Positions 1 to 9,979 of a stretch of 64,000 nucleotides of DNA are shown piece by piece. The position numbers were made by a program, and so were the translations under genes. Numbering within the stretch: position 1 is the stretch's first letter; each line of letters opens with the position of its first letter. The stretch covers positions 5,772,501-5,836,500 of the forward strand of contig NZ_JADQDF010000001.1 of the NCBI RefSeq assembly GCF_019263585.2. Direction: 5' to 3'. The notes beneath the pieces were generated by a model, which did no database searches, was not told the DNA's origin, and was given only the letters and a program-made list of their open reading frames with translations. This DNA is from Pseudonocardia oceani. GTDB lineage: Bacteria > Actinomycetota > Actinomycetes > Mycobacteriales > Pseudonocardiaceae.

Positions 1-1820
<1,820 letters not shown>

Positions 1821-1964
1821 GACGAGTTGTTTGCATCCACTGTGCGACCCTGAACACACAACTACGGTGTGGTCGGGTTGCGAAGGGTTCTGCGATGGTT
1901 CGTCGTCGTGTTTCGCATCCATTAATTGCATACGCTTGATCAGCACGACACTTGGAAGATAGTG

Positions 1965-2083
1965 TTGTCGGTGGTTATGGCGGAGGGGGAACGCCCGGTC
2001 CCATCCCGAACCCGGAAGCTAAGCCCTCCAGCGCCGATGGTACTGCACCTGTCAGGGTGTGGGAGAGTAGGTCGCCGCCGACA
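1965..2083 (+). rRNA. 5S ribosomal RNA
   Basis: A typical actinobacterial 5S gene of about 119 nt. The loop sequence CCCGAACCCGGAAGCTAAG and the block GATGGTACTGC are present, and the terminal stem pairs the GTCGGTGG and CCGCCGAC ends. It follows 23S by about 145 nt, the normal rRNA operon order. Exact ends are uncertain by a few bases. Confidence 0.95.
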
Positions 2084-2097
2084 TCAAACCTGAATTT

Positions 2098-2133
2098 GTG
2101 GGCCCCCGCCGTCAGGCGGGGGCCCACTTTTTT
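2098..2133 (+). terminator. Intrinsic terminator of the rRNA operon
   Basis: A perfect 13-bp stem (GTGGGCCCCCGCC pairing with its complement at 2115-2127) with a GTCA tetraloop is followed by six T at 2128-2133. It lies 15 bases after 5S and separates the rRNA operon from the next gene. Confidence 0.95.
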
Positions 2134-2146
2134 GTATCCTCTGTCG

Positions 2147-5116
2147 GTGAGTATCGCGGATGGTTCCGGCGATGACCGCCCGCGACGGGATGATCGCGGC
2201 GGCTCCCCGGCACGACAAGATCGATCGGGTGGAGAACGACGCGGAAACCCGTCGCGAGGTGGATCCGGTTCCGGCCGTGATTCCCGTGGCGATTCCCGTC
2301 GCAGTGGTGGTGCCGGTGGTTCCGGCGGCGTGGGAAGCGGGTGGTCCGACTCGCGCTCGCGCGGTGACGGCGACCGACCTCGGAACGGTGGTGCGCGTCC
2401 TGCGCAGGATGGCGACCGCCGTCCTGCTCGCGCGTACGGCGGGGACCGCGGGTCGAGCGCGGCCGGCCCGCGGCGTGACGACCGGCCCCAGGGCGGCGGG
2501 TACGGCGCCGGTGGTCGTTCCGGTGGCGGCTACCCCCGCAAGGACGACGACCGCGGCTCGCGCGGCGACCGTCCCTCCCACGGAGGGGCGCGGCGTGACG
2601 ACGACCGCGGTGGGCGCGGCGCATCGTCGCGCGACGACCGCGGACCGCGCGACGACCGCGGCTACCGCGGTGGTGGCGGTAGCGGTGGGGGTCCGGACGC
2701 CCGCGGCGGCTCCGGCCGGCGCTTCGACGGTCCGGCCCGGACGGACGACCGTCGCGGAGGGTCCGACGATCGCCGGGGTGGTTACAGCAAGGACCGCGCG
2801 AGTGGCTCGGACCGTCCGGCGCGCAGCGGTGGCTTCGCACCCCGCTCGGACCGCCCCGACGACCGGCGTCCCGCACGCGACGACCGCTCGGGTGGGCGCA
2901 GCGGCGGTTACCAGGGTCGCGACGATCGGGGACGCTCCGGCTCGTCCGACCGTCGCGGCGGGTCCGACCGCCCGTCGGGCTCCGGTGGGTACCGGGGCTC
3001 GTCCGACCGCGGAGGGTCCGGCGGCTACCAGGGCTCGTCGGACCGGCCGCGCTCGTCCGGCTACCAGGGGTCCTCGGACCGGCGCGACTCCGGCTACCGG
3101 GGCACCGGTGACCAGGGATCGGGAAGCAGGGGAGCCGGGTACCAGGGTTCCGGCAACAAGGGACCGCGCGACGACGCGGGCCCGGTGTCGGGCAACCGCG
3201 AGGAGCGTCGCGCCGGTTACCAGGGGAACCGGGACGACCGGCGCTCTGGGTACCAGGGTTCCCGGGACGACAGCTCCCGAGGCGGCCGTGACGACCGGGG
3301 CCCCCGCGGCGACCGGGGTGGCTCCCAGGGCTCGGGCAGCCGCTTTGGCGGCTACCAGGGCGGGCGCGACGACCGCGGTCCGCGCCGCGACGACGACCGC
3401 ACCGGGTCCCGCCCGGTAGGGGACCGTCGGGACGACCGTCCGGCGCGCACCTCGTCGGACCGCCCGGCGTCCGCCCCGCCCTCCTCGGACCGTCCTGCTG
3501 CGGATCGGTCGTCCACGGCCGGGCCCTCCACGTCCGGGCCCTCCACGTCCGGGCCCTCCACGTCCGGGTCCGCCTCGGACCGGCCGCCGTACGACCGCTC
3601 GGACCGTCCGCGGTCGGAGCGGCCTGTGTCCGACCGATCTGGCTCCGACCGCCCCGCCTCCGACCGGCCCCGTACCGACCGGATCGGGTCGGACCGGCCC
3701 GCCTCCGACCGCCCCTACCGGGAGCGCCGCGACGACGGACCACGGCGCGACAGCGCGGATCGTCGGCCGGCGCGGCCCGGGGACCGCCCGGACCGCGGCT
3801 CGTCCGCGGGCCGCCCCTACGCGGAGCGGACCGGGCGCAGCGACCGCGCCTCGGGCGACCGCCGCCCGGACCGCCCTTCGGGTGACCGCCGCTCCGACGA
3901 CCGCCGCCCCGCCTCGGGCGGGTACCGCGAGCGGGCCGGCGTGCCGGAGTCGGCGCGGGCGTCGTTCGTCGCCGAGCCGGCGCTGAGCGACGAGTTCACG
4001 GTGGCCGCACTCGACCCGGAGGTCCGCCGCGACCTGCGCGGGCTGCAGAAGGACACCGCCGACAGCGTCGCGCGGCACCTGGTCGCGGCGGGGACCCTCG
4101 TCGAGGAGGACCCGCAGCTCGCCCTGGAGCACGCGCGGTACGCGCGGCGGCGTGCGTCGCGGATCGCGGTGGTCCGCGAGGCCGCCGGCATCACGGCGTA
4201 CCACGCGGGGGAGTGGGCCGAGGCGCTCGCGGAGCTCCGCGCGGCGCGGCGGATGGGCGGCGGGCCGGTGCACCTGCCGGTGATGGCCGACATCGAGCGC
4301 GCCCTCGGACGTCCCGAGCGGGCGATCGACATCGCGCGCGGGCCGGAGGCGTCCGAGCTGGGCACGGCGGAGCGGATCGAGCTGGCCATCGTGGCGGCCG
4401 GTGCGCGCCGCGACCTCGGTGAGCTCGACGCCGCCGTGGTCGGACTGCAGGGCCCCGAGCTCGAGCCGACGCGGCGCGAGCCGTGGAGCCCGCGGCTGTT
4501 CTACGCCTACGCCGACAACCTGCTGGCCGCCGGGCGCGAGTCCGACGCGCTGCAGTGGTTCGTGCACGCGGCCGAGGCCGACACCGAGGGCGAGACCGAC
4601 GCCATGGGTCGCATCGCCGAGCTCACCGGCGAGGACCCGGACGACGCCGACGACTTCGCCTTCGGGGTCGACGACGGGGACGCCGCAGTGGAGGCCTCCG
4701 CGCAGGTCGCCGACGACCCGGCGGACGACGAGCCCGACATCGATCAGGTCGAGGAGGCTGCCGACCAGGCCGCACCCGGGACGGTCGCGGTGGACGGGTC
4801 CGTCGACGACGAGCCGGCCGAGGACGGGGAGCCCGTCGCGGTGGCCGAGGAGGTCGCGGTCGAGACGCCCGTCGACGACGTGGCGGTGGACGACGTGCGC
4901 GTGGAGGACGTGGCCGACCTCCCCGACGAGGAGCCGGCCGAGGACGCCGTGTCCGAGGAGCCCGTGTCCGAGGAGCCCGTGTCCGAGGAGGCACCGGCCG
5001 AGGCAGTCGCGATCGACGAGCCGGCCGAGCAGGAGCCGGCCGAGACGGAGTCGGCCGAGACGGAGTCGGCCGTCGAGGAGGATCAGGCCGGGACGGACGG
5101 CGGCACCTCCCGATGA
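2147..5116 (+). CDS. TPR-like protein with a giant Arg/Asp/Gly/Ser-rich disordered N-terminus (Rv1691-type)
   Basis: The open frame begins inside 5S, but the first plausible start after the terminator is GTG at 2147 (989 aa); no convincing Shine-Dalgarno is visible, so the start is uncertain. Residues 1 to about 600 are low-complexity repeats of DDRG, SDRP, GYQGS and GPSTS. Residues about 600-830 form a folded, Ala/Leu/Arg-rich helical domain resembling tetratricopeptide repeats, with segments such as EHARYARRRASRIAVVREAA. The C-terminal 160 residues are acidic (EEPVSEE, AETES repeats). Position directly before the HAD phosphatase and tlyA matches mycobacterial Rv1691, which as I recall is far shorter and lacks this N-terminal extension. 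Function unknown; RNA or ribosome association is a guess from the RG-rich composition and location. Confidence 0.8.
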   Translation: MSIADGSGDDRPRRDDRGGSPARQDRSGGERRGNPSRGGSGSGRDSRGDSRRSGGAGGSGGVGSGWSDSRSRGDGDRPRNGGARPAQDGDRRPARAYGGDRGSSAAGPRRDDRPQGGGYGAGGRSGGGYPRKDDDRGSRGDRPSHGGARRDDDRGGRGASSRDDRGPRDDRGYRGGGGSGGGPDARGGSGRRFDGPARTDDRRGGSDDRRGGYSKDRASGSDRPARSGGFAPRSDRPDDRRPARDDRSGGRSGGYQGRDDRGRSGSSDRRGGSDRPSGSGGYRGSSDRGGSGGYQGSSDRPRSSGYQGSSDRRDSGYRGTGDQGSGSRGAGYQGSGNKGPRDDAGPVSGNREERRAGYQGNRDDRRSGYQGSRDDSSRGGRDDRGPRGDRGGSQGSGSRFGGYQGGRDDRGPRRDDDRTGSRPVGDRRDDRPARTSSDRPASAPPSSDRPAADRSSTAGPSTSGPSTSGPSTSGSASDRPPYDRSDRPRSERPVSDRSGSDRPASDRPRTDRIGSDRPASDRPYRERRDDGPRRDSADRRPARPGDRPDRGSSAGRPYAERTGRSDRASGDRRPDRPSGDRRSDDRRPASGGYRERAGVPESARASFVAEPALSDEFTVAALDPEVRRDLRGLQKDTADSVARHLVAAGTLVEEDPQLALEHARYARRRASRIAVVREAAGITAYHAGEWAEALAELRAARRMGGGPVHLPVMADIERALGRPERAIDIARGPEASELGTAERIELAIVAAGARRDLGELDAAVVGLQGPELEPTRREPWSPRLFYAYADNLLAAGRESDALQWFVHAAEADTEGETDAMGRIAELTGEDPDDADDFAFGVDDGDAAVEASAQVADDPADDEPDIDQVEEAADQAAPGTVAVDGSVDDEPAEDGEPVAVAEEVAVETPVDDVAVDDVRVEDVADLPDEEPAEDAVSEEPVSEEPVSEEAPAEAVAIDEPAEQEPAETESAETESAVEEDQAGTDGGTSR
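3521..3565 (+). repeat. Three perfect 15-bp tandem repeats (GPSTS codons)
   Basis: The unit GGGCCCTCCACGTCC occurs three times in succession and adds GPSTS three times in the disordered region of the preceding gene. The unit length is a multiple of three, so copy-number changes keep the frame. Confidence 0.9.
4951..4990 (+). repeat. 15-bp tandem repeat in the acidic tail
   Basis: The unit GTCCGAGGAGCCCGT is present about 2.7 times and encodes the SEEPV repeats of the acidic C-terminal tail. A second doublet encoding AETES follows near 5038-5067. Confidence 0.85.
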
Positions 5117-6153
5117 CCACCCCGCTGGACCGGCACGACGTCCTGCTGGCCGACCTCGACGGCACCCTCTACCGCGGTGCGGTGGCGGTGCCCGGGGCGG
5201 TGGAGGCCGTGCTGGCGGCGCAGGCGCGGGGGGTGGCGACGATGTACGTCACCAACAACGCCTCCCGCCGCCCCGTCGATGTGGCCGCGCACCTGGCGGA
5301 GCTGGGGTTCCCGGCGACCGAGCGGGAGGTCGTGGCCAGCTCGCAGGCCGCCGCGACGATGCTCGCCGCGCAGCTCCCGGCGGGCGCGGCGGTGCTGGTC
5401 GTGGGCACCGAGGCGCTGGCCGAGGAGGTGACGGGGGTCGGCCTCACCGTCACCGCCGACGCCGCGGAGGCCGCGGCCGTCGTGCAGGGCCACAACCCGG
5501 AGACGGGGTGGCGGGTGCTGGCCGAGGCCACGGTCGCGCTGCGGGCGGGGGCGGTGTGGGTGGCGTGCAACGTCGACCCGACCCTGCCCACCGAGCGCGG
5601 TCCGCTGCCCGGCAACGGGTCGATGGTGGCCGCTCTGCGGACGGCCTCGGGGCGGGAGCCGCAGGTGGCGGGCAAGCCCGCGCCCGCGCTGCTGCACGAG
5701 GCGGCGAGCCGGTCGGGCGCGCGCGAGCCGCTGATGATCGGTGACCGGCTCGACACCGACGTCGAGGGCGGCCGCGCCGCCGGCATGACGACGCTGCTCG
5801 TGCTCACCGGCGTCTCCGACGCCACCGAGCTGCTGGGTGCCCCGCCCGCGCTGCGCCCGGACCTCGTCGGTGCCGACATGGCCGCGCTGGCGCTGCCCGT
5901 CGACGAGCTGGCGCCCGGGCCGCGCCCGGGGTGGGACGTGCGGGCGTCCGACGGGGGACTGGAGCTCTCCGGTGACGGCGACGCGCTCGACGCGCTGCGC
6001 GCCCTGTGCGCGGCGCACTGGGCCGCGGGCGGCGGACCGGCGCGGGTCTCACCGTCCGGAGAGGGGGCGGTGCGGGTCCTCGGCGAGCTGGGGCTCGTCC
6101 CGGCTACCGTGGCGGGAGCCGACACCCCCGACCCGGCCGGAGCCCGACCATGA
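5113..6153 (+). CDS. HAD-superfamily phosphatase, NagD type (Rv1692-like glycerol-3-phosphate phosphatase)
   Basis: 346 aa; the ATG overlaps the previous stop as ATGA. HAD motif I is DLDGTLYRG near the N-terminus, where the first Asp is the nucleophile. Motif II is YVTNNASR, the conserved Lys is in VAGKPAP, and motif IV is MIGDRLDTDVEGG. These define the HAD-IIA (NagD/PNPase-like) group. The mycobacterial orthologue by position, Rv1692, is reported to dephosphorylate glycerol 3-phosphate in polar-lipid recycling; that substrate is inferred here from synteny. The C-terminal 90 residues after the catalytic core are an extra domain as in the actinobacterial orthologues. Confidence 0.88.
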   Translation: MTTPLDRHDVLLADLDGTLYRGAVAVPGAVEAVLAAQARGVATMYVTNNASRRPVDVAAHLAELGFPATEREVVASSQAAATMLAAQLPAGAAVLVVGTEALAEEVTGVGLTVTADAAEAAAVVQGHNPETGWRVLAEATVALRAGAVWVACNVDPTLPTERGPLPGNGSMVAALRTASGREPQVAGKPAPALLHEAASRSGAREPLMIGDRLDTDVEGGRAAGMTTLLVLTGVSDATELLGAPPALRPDLVGADMAALALPVDELAPGPRPGWDVRASDGGLELSGDGDALDALRALCAAHWAAGGGPARVSPSGEGAVRVLGELGLVPATVAGADTPDPAGARP

Positions 6154-6335
6154 CCGTCCCGATCCCGGGACCCCCCCGCCCGGCCGACCCGCGCGGGCCC
6201 GACCCGCGCACGGCCGTCGCCGCGGCGATGGCCGGCCTGGACGGTCTGGCCGAGCGCCCGCTCGCGGAGCACGTCGACGCCTACGAGCGCGTGCACGCCG
6301 CGCTGGGCGACGCGCTGGCCACGGGCTCGGCGTGA
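6150..6335 (+). CDS. Small conserved protein between HAD phosphatase and TlyA (Rv1693-like)
   Basis: A 61-aa product whose ATG overlaps the upstream stop and whose TGA overlaps the tlyA start. The N-terminus is proline-rich; the rest is one amphipathic helix region (AAMAGLDGLAERPLAEHVDAY), with no cysteine pair or membrane segment. A short ORF sits at the same place in mycobacteria (Rv1693). Function unknown; translational coupling on both sides suggests it is really expressed. Confidence 0.75.
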   Translation: MTVPIPGPPRPADPRGPDPRTAVAAAMAGLDGLAERPLAEHVDAYERVHAALGDALATGSA

Positions 6336-7129
6336 CGCGGGTGGTGACCCGGGCCCGGCTGGACGCGGAGCTGGTGCGGCGGGGCCTCGCCCGGTCGCGG
6401 CAGCAGGCGGCCGAGCTGATCGAGCAGGGGCTCGTCGCCGTGCACGGGGTGGTGGCCGGCAAGCCCGCCACCGTCGTCGACCGCGACACCCCGGTCGTCG
6501 TCCGCGAGACCGGCGAGCGCGAGTGGGCCTCCCGCGGCGCGCACAAGCTGATCGGCGCCCTGGACGCCCTCGACGTCGACGTGGCCGGCGCCCGCTGCCT
6601 CGACGCGGGTGCCTCCACCGGCGGCTTCACCGACGTGCTGCTCGACCGCGGCGCGGCGGAGGTCGTGGCCGTCGACGTCGGCTACGGGCAGCTCGTGTGG
6701 CGGCTGCGCAGCGACGCGCGCGTGCACGTGCACGACCGCACCAACGTCCGGGCGCTCACCCCCGACGACATCGGCGGGACCGTGGCGGTGACCGTCGCCG
6801 ACCTCTCCTTCATCTCCCTGCGCACGGTGCTGCCCGCGCTCGCGGCCTGCACCGACGGGGTGCTGCTGCCGATGGTGAAGCCGCAGTTCGAGGTGGGCCG
6901 TGCGTTGCTGGGGTCCGGCGGGGTCGTGCGCGACCCGGCGCTGCGGCGCTCCGCGCTCGTCGACGTGGCGGCGGCCGCACGGGCGCTCGGGCTGGTCGTG
7001 CGCGGGGCGCAGGCGAGCCCGCTGCCCGGTCCGTCGGGCAACGTCGAGTACTTCCTGCTGCTGGCCCGCACCGGCGAGGACGCCGGCGACGACGTGCTCG
7101 CGCACGCGGTCGAGCAGGGGCCGGCGTGA
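6332..7129 (+). CDS. tlyA: TlyA family 16S/23S rRNA 2'-O-methyltransferase
   Basis: 265 aa from a GTG start overlapping the previous stop (GTGA). An S4 RNA-binding domain (about residues 1-60, RLDAELVRRGLARSRQQA) precedes an FtsJ-like Rossmann methyltransferase. The SAM-binding motif is CLDAGASTGGFTDVLL, followed by VAVDVGYGQL; VADLSFISL and MVKPQFEVG hold the conserved Asp and Lys of the K-D-K-E tetrad, and GNVEY is near the end. In mycobacteria TlyA methylates C1409 of 16S and C1920 of 23S rRNA and confers capreomycin susceptibility. The next gene again overlaps by GTGA. Confidence 0.95.
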   Translation: MTRVVTRARLDAELVRRGLARSRQQAAELIEQGLVAVHGVVAGKPATVVDRDTPVVVRETGEREWASRGAHKLIGALDALDVDVAGARCLDAGASTGGFTDVLLDRGAAEVVAVDVGYGQLVWRLRSDARVHVHDRTNVRALTPDDIGGTVAVTVADLSFISLRTVLPALAACTDGVLLPMVKPQFEVGRALLGSGGVVRDPALRRSALVDVAAAARALGLVVRGAQASPLPGPSGNVEYFLLLARTGEDAGDDVLAHAVEQGPA

Positions 7130-8037
7130 CGCCCCGGGAGGTCCTGCTCGTCCTGCACACCGGGCGGGAGACGAACCGGCGCACGGCCGCGGCGGTCGCG
7201 TCCCGGCTCGCCGTCGACGGCGTCCGGACGCGCGTGATCGGCGACGAGTGGGCCGAGGTCGGCGACGGCGACCTGCCCGCGTCGCTCGCGCCGCGGATCG
7301 TCGAGGGGCTGCCGGGGTGCGCGGAGGGCGCGGAGGTCGTCCTCGTCCTCGGGGGCGACGGCACGCTGCTGCGCGCCGCGGAGATGGCCCGGCCGGTGGG
7401 GGTGCCGCTGCTCGGCGTCAACCTGGGGCGGGTGGGCTTCCTGGCCGAGGCCGAGCAGGACTCGCTCGGCGACGCCCTCGACGCGATCGTCGCCGGCGAC
7501 TATCGGGTCGAGGAGCGGATGACGCTCGACGCGCTCGTCCGCCGCAACGGCGACGTCCTGGCCCGCACCTGGGCGCTCAACGAGGCCGCTGTCGCCAAGA
7601 GCACGCGCGAGCGGATCCTCGAGGTGGTGCTGGAGGTCGACGGCCGGCCGGTGTCGGCCTTCGGCTGCGACGGCGTGCTCTGCGCGACCCCCACCGGCTC
7701 CACCGCCTACGCGTTCTCCGCGGGCGGGCCGCTGGTGTGGCCGCAGGTGGAGGCGCTGCTGCTGGTGCCCAACAACGCGCACGCGCTGTTCGCCCGGCCG
7801 ATGGTGATCTCCCCGGACTCGACGGTGGCCGTGGAGATCGACGCCGACGGGCCGCCCGCGCTGCTCGACTGCGACGGCCGCCGGACCGTCGAGCTGCCGC
7901 CCGGCGCGCGCGTGGAGCTCTCCCGCGGCGAGCACGGGGTGCGGATGGTGCGCCTGGACGGGCAGCCGTTCGCCGACCGGCTCGTCCGCAAGTTCGACCT
8001 GCCCGTCCGCGGGTGGCGCGGGGCCCCGAAGCCCTAG
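7126..8037 (+). CDS. nadK: NAD kinase
   Basis: 303 aa. It phosphorylates NAD to NADP with ATP or polyphosphate. The diagnostic GGDGTLLRAAEM motif (catalytic Asp) is at about residues 74-85, followed by NLGRVGFLAE and TPTGSTAYAFSAGGPLV. The GTG start overlaps the tlyA stop, as in the tlyA-nadK-recN cluster of mycobacteria. Length is normal. Confidence 0.96.
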   Translation: MTPREVLLVLHTGRETNRRTAAAVASRLAVDGVRTRVIGDEWAEVGDGDLPASLAPRIVEGLPGCAEGAEVVLVLGGDGTLLRAAEMARPVGVPLLGVNLGRVGFLAEAEQDSLGDALDAIVAGDYRVEERMTLDALVRRNGDVLARTWALNEAAVAKSTRERILEVVLEVDGRPVSAFGCDGVLCATPTGSTAYAFSAGGPLVWPQVEALLLVPNNAHALFARPMVISPDSTVAVEIDADGPPALLDCDGRRTVELPPGARVELSRGEHGVRMVRLDGQPFADRLVRKFDLPVRGWRGAPKP

Positions 8038-8088
8038 CCGTCCCACCCGCGGCGGCCCTCCTCGTCGGGGACTGTCGGGGGGCGCCCG

Positions 8089-8094
8089 TACCCT
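8089..8094 (+). promoter_or_regulatory. Putative -10 element for a leaderless recN transcript
   Basis: TACCCT fits the actinobacterial TANNNT -10 hexamer and ends seven bases before the recN ATG. Transcription would start at or next to the start codon. No Shine-Dalgarno is visible upstream of the ATG, which fits a leaderless mRNA. Confidence 0.5.
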
Positions 8095-8101
8095 CCGACC
8101 C

Positions 8102-9916
8102 ATGCTGGCCGAGATGCGGATCCAGGGGCTCGGCGTGATCGACGACGCCACCCTCGAGCTCGATCCCGGGCTCACCGTGCTCACGGGCGAGACCGGCGCG
8201 GGCAAGACGATGGTGGTCACCGGGCTGTCGCTGCTCGGGGGCGGTCGCGCCGACGTGTCGCGGGTGCAGGAGGGCGCGAAGCGGGCCGTCGTCGAGGGCC
8301 GGTTCGCGGCGGGGGAGGCCGCGCTGGCCGTCGCCGACGAGGTGGGGGCCGACGCCGACGAGGACGGCACGCTCATCGCGGTCCGCACGGTGGGTGCCGA
8401 CGGGCGGTCGCGGGCGCACCTGGGCGGGCGCTCGGTGCCGGTCGGGGTGCTCGCGCGCCTGGCCGAGGCCACGCTGGCGGTGCACGGCCAGAACGACCAG
8501 CTGCGGCTGCTGCGCCCCGCCGAGCAGCGGGCCCTGCTCGACCGGTTCGCAGGCGACGCGGTCGCGGGCCCGCTCGCGCGCTACCGCTCGGTGCGGGCGG
8601 AGTGGCAGAAGGTCGCCGTCGAGCTCGTGGAGCGGCGCGACGGGGCCCGGCGGATGGCGCAGGAGGCCGACCTGCTGCGCCACGGCCTCACCGAGATCGG
8701 CTCGGTCGACCCGCAGCCGGGGGAGGACTCCGAGCTCCAGGCGCAGGCGCGCCGCCTCGCCGCGGCCGACGAGCTGCGCGAGGTGGCCGTGCTCGCGCAG
8801 GTCGCGCTCGTCGGGGCGGAGGAGGGCGATCCCGACGCGCCCGCGGCGCTCGCGCTGATCGGCGACGCCCGCCACCGGCTCGCCGGCTCCGGCGACGACG
8901 AGCTCGCCGCGCTCGACGCCCGCCTGGGGGAGGTGCTGGCCCTGCTCGGTGACGTCGGGGCCGAGCTCACCGACTACCTGGGCCGGCTCGACGCCGACCC
9001 CGAGCGGCTGGCGGCGGTGCTGTCGCGCCAGGCCGAGCTCAAGGCGCTCACCCGCAAGTACGCCGCCGATGTCGACGGGGTCCTGGCCTGGGCCGAGGAG
9101 GCCCGCGGGCGCCTCGACGGGCTCGACACCTCCGAGGAGACGCTCGGCCTGCTCGCCGAGCGCCGCGACGCGCTCGCCGAGGAGCTGGCCGGGCACGCAG
9201 AGGAGGTCACGGCCGCGCGGGTCGAGGCGGCGGAGCGCCTGGCCGCCGGCACCACCGCCGAGCTGGGCGGGCTCGCCATGGCCGACGCCCGGCTGCTGGT
9301 CGACGTGCGCCCGCGCCCGGCCGGGCCCGACGCCCCCGACGCGCTCACGGTCGGCGGGCTGCGGCTGACCGCCGGCACCACCGGCGTCGACGACGTGGAG
9401 CTGCGGCTCGTGGCGCACGGCGGGGCCACGCCGCAGCCGCTGCACAAGGGCGCGTCCGGCGGCGAGCTGTCGCGGGTGATGCTCGCGCTGGAGGTGGCGC
9501 TGGCCGGGGCCGACCCGGTGCCGACGATGGTGTTCGACGAGGTCGACGCCGGCGTCGGCGGCCGTGCCGCGGTGGAGATCGGGCGGCGCCTGGCCCGGCT
9601 CGCCGCGCGCCACCAGGTGATCGTGGTGACGCACCTGCCGCAGGTGGCCGCCTACGCCGACCGGCACCTCGTCGTCGACAAGTCGGTGCCCACCGGTGCG
9701 GGCTCCGACCGGGCGCGCAGCCGCGTGCGCACCCTGGCCGAGGGCGACCGGATCGTCGAGCTGGCCCGGATGCTCGCCGGGCTCGACGACACCGACACCG
9801 GTCGCGCCCACGCCGAGGAGCTGCTCGGCGCGGCCCGCGCGCACCGCGAGGCCGACCGCGCGCCGACGGCGAAGCGCGGCGCCGCGCGCAAGGGGGCCGT
9901 CACACGGACACGGTGA
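8102..9916 (+). CDS. recN: DNA repair protein RecN
   Basis: 604 aa, usual size. This is an SMC-like ATPase that acts in double-strand-break repair. Walker A is GETGAGKT near residue 30; a central coiled-coil rich in Ala/Glu/Arg/Leu follows (about residues 150-370). The ABC signature KGASGGELSRVMLALE and Walker B MVFDEVDAGVGG are in the C-terminal half, followed by the HQVIVVTHLPQVAAYAD switch. The chosen ATG gives the conserved MLAEMRIQGLGVI beginning. Confidence 0.96.
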   Translation: MLAEMRIQGLGVIDDATLELDPGLTVLTGETGAGKTMVVTGLSLLGGGRADVSRVQEGAKRAVVEGRFAAGEAALAVADEVGADADEDGTLIAVRTVGADGRSRAHLGGRSVPVGVLARLAEATLAVHGQNDQLRLLRPAEQRALLDRFAGDAVAGPLARYRSVRAEWQKVAVELVERRDGARRMAQEADLLRHGLTEIGSVDPQPGEDSELQAQARRLAAADELREVAVLAQVALVGAEEGDPDAPAALALIGDARHRLAGSGDDELAALDARLGEVLALLGDVGAELTDYLGRLDADPERLAAVLSRQAELKALTRKYAADVDGVLAWAEEARGRLDGLDTSEETLGLLAERRDALAEELAGHAEEVTAARVEAAERLAAGTTAELGGLAMADARLLVDVRPRPAGPDAPDALTVGGLRLTAGTTGVDDVELRLVAHGGATPQPLHKGASGGELSRVMLALEVALAGADPVPTMVFDEVDAGVGGRAAVEIGRRLARLAARHQVIVVTHLPQVAAYADRHLVVDKSVPTGAGSDRARSRVRTLAEGDRIVELARMLAGLDDTDTGRAHAEELLGAARAHREADRAPTAKRGAARKGAVTRTR

Positions 9917-9979
9917 CGCTGGGGTGACGGTCCGGCGTGCCTTCCTGGCCCTCGGTCCACCCGGTGTCACAGTGCGTGC

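Noticed and set aside
1952..2146. N-terminal 65 codons of the long TPR frame
   Set aside because: They run through 5S and the rRNA terminator, so they cannot be part of the real protein.
2084..4567. 827-codon open frame on the - strand opposite the TPR gene
   Set aside because: Repetitive, Val/Ala/Arg-rich shadow of the high-GC coding repeats; no start signal or domain.
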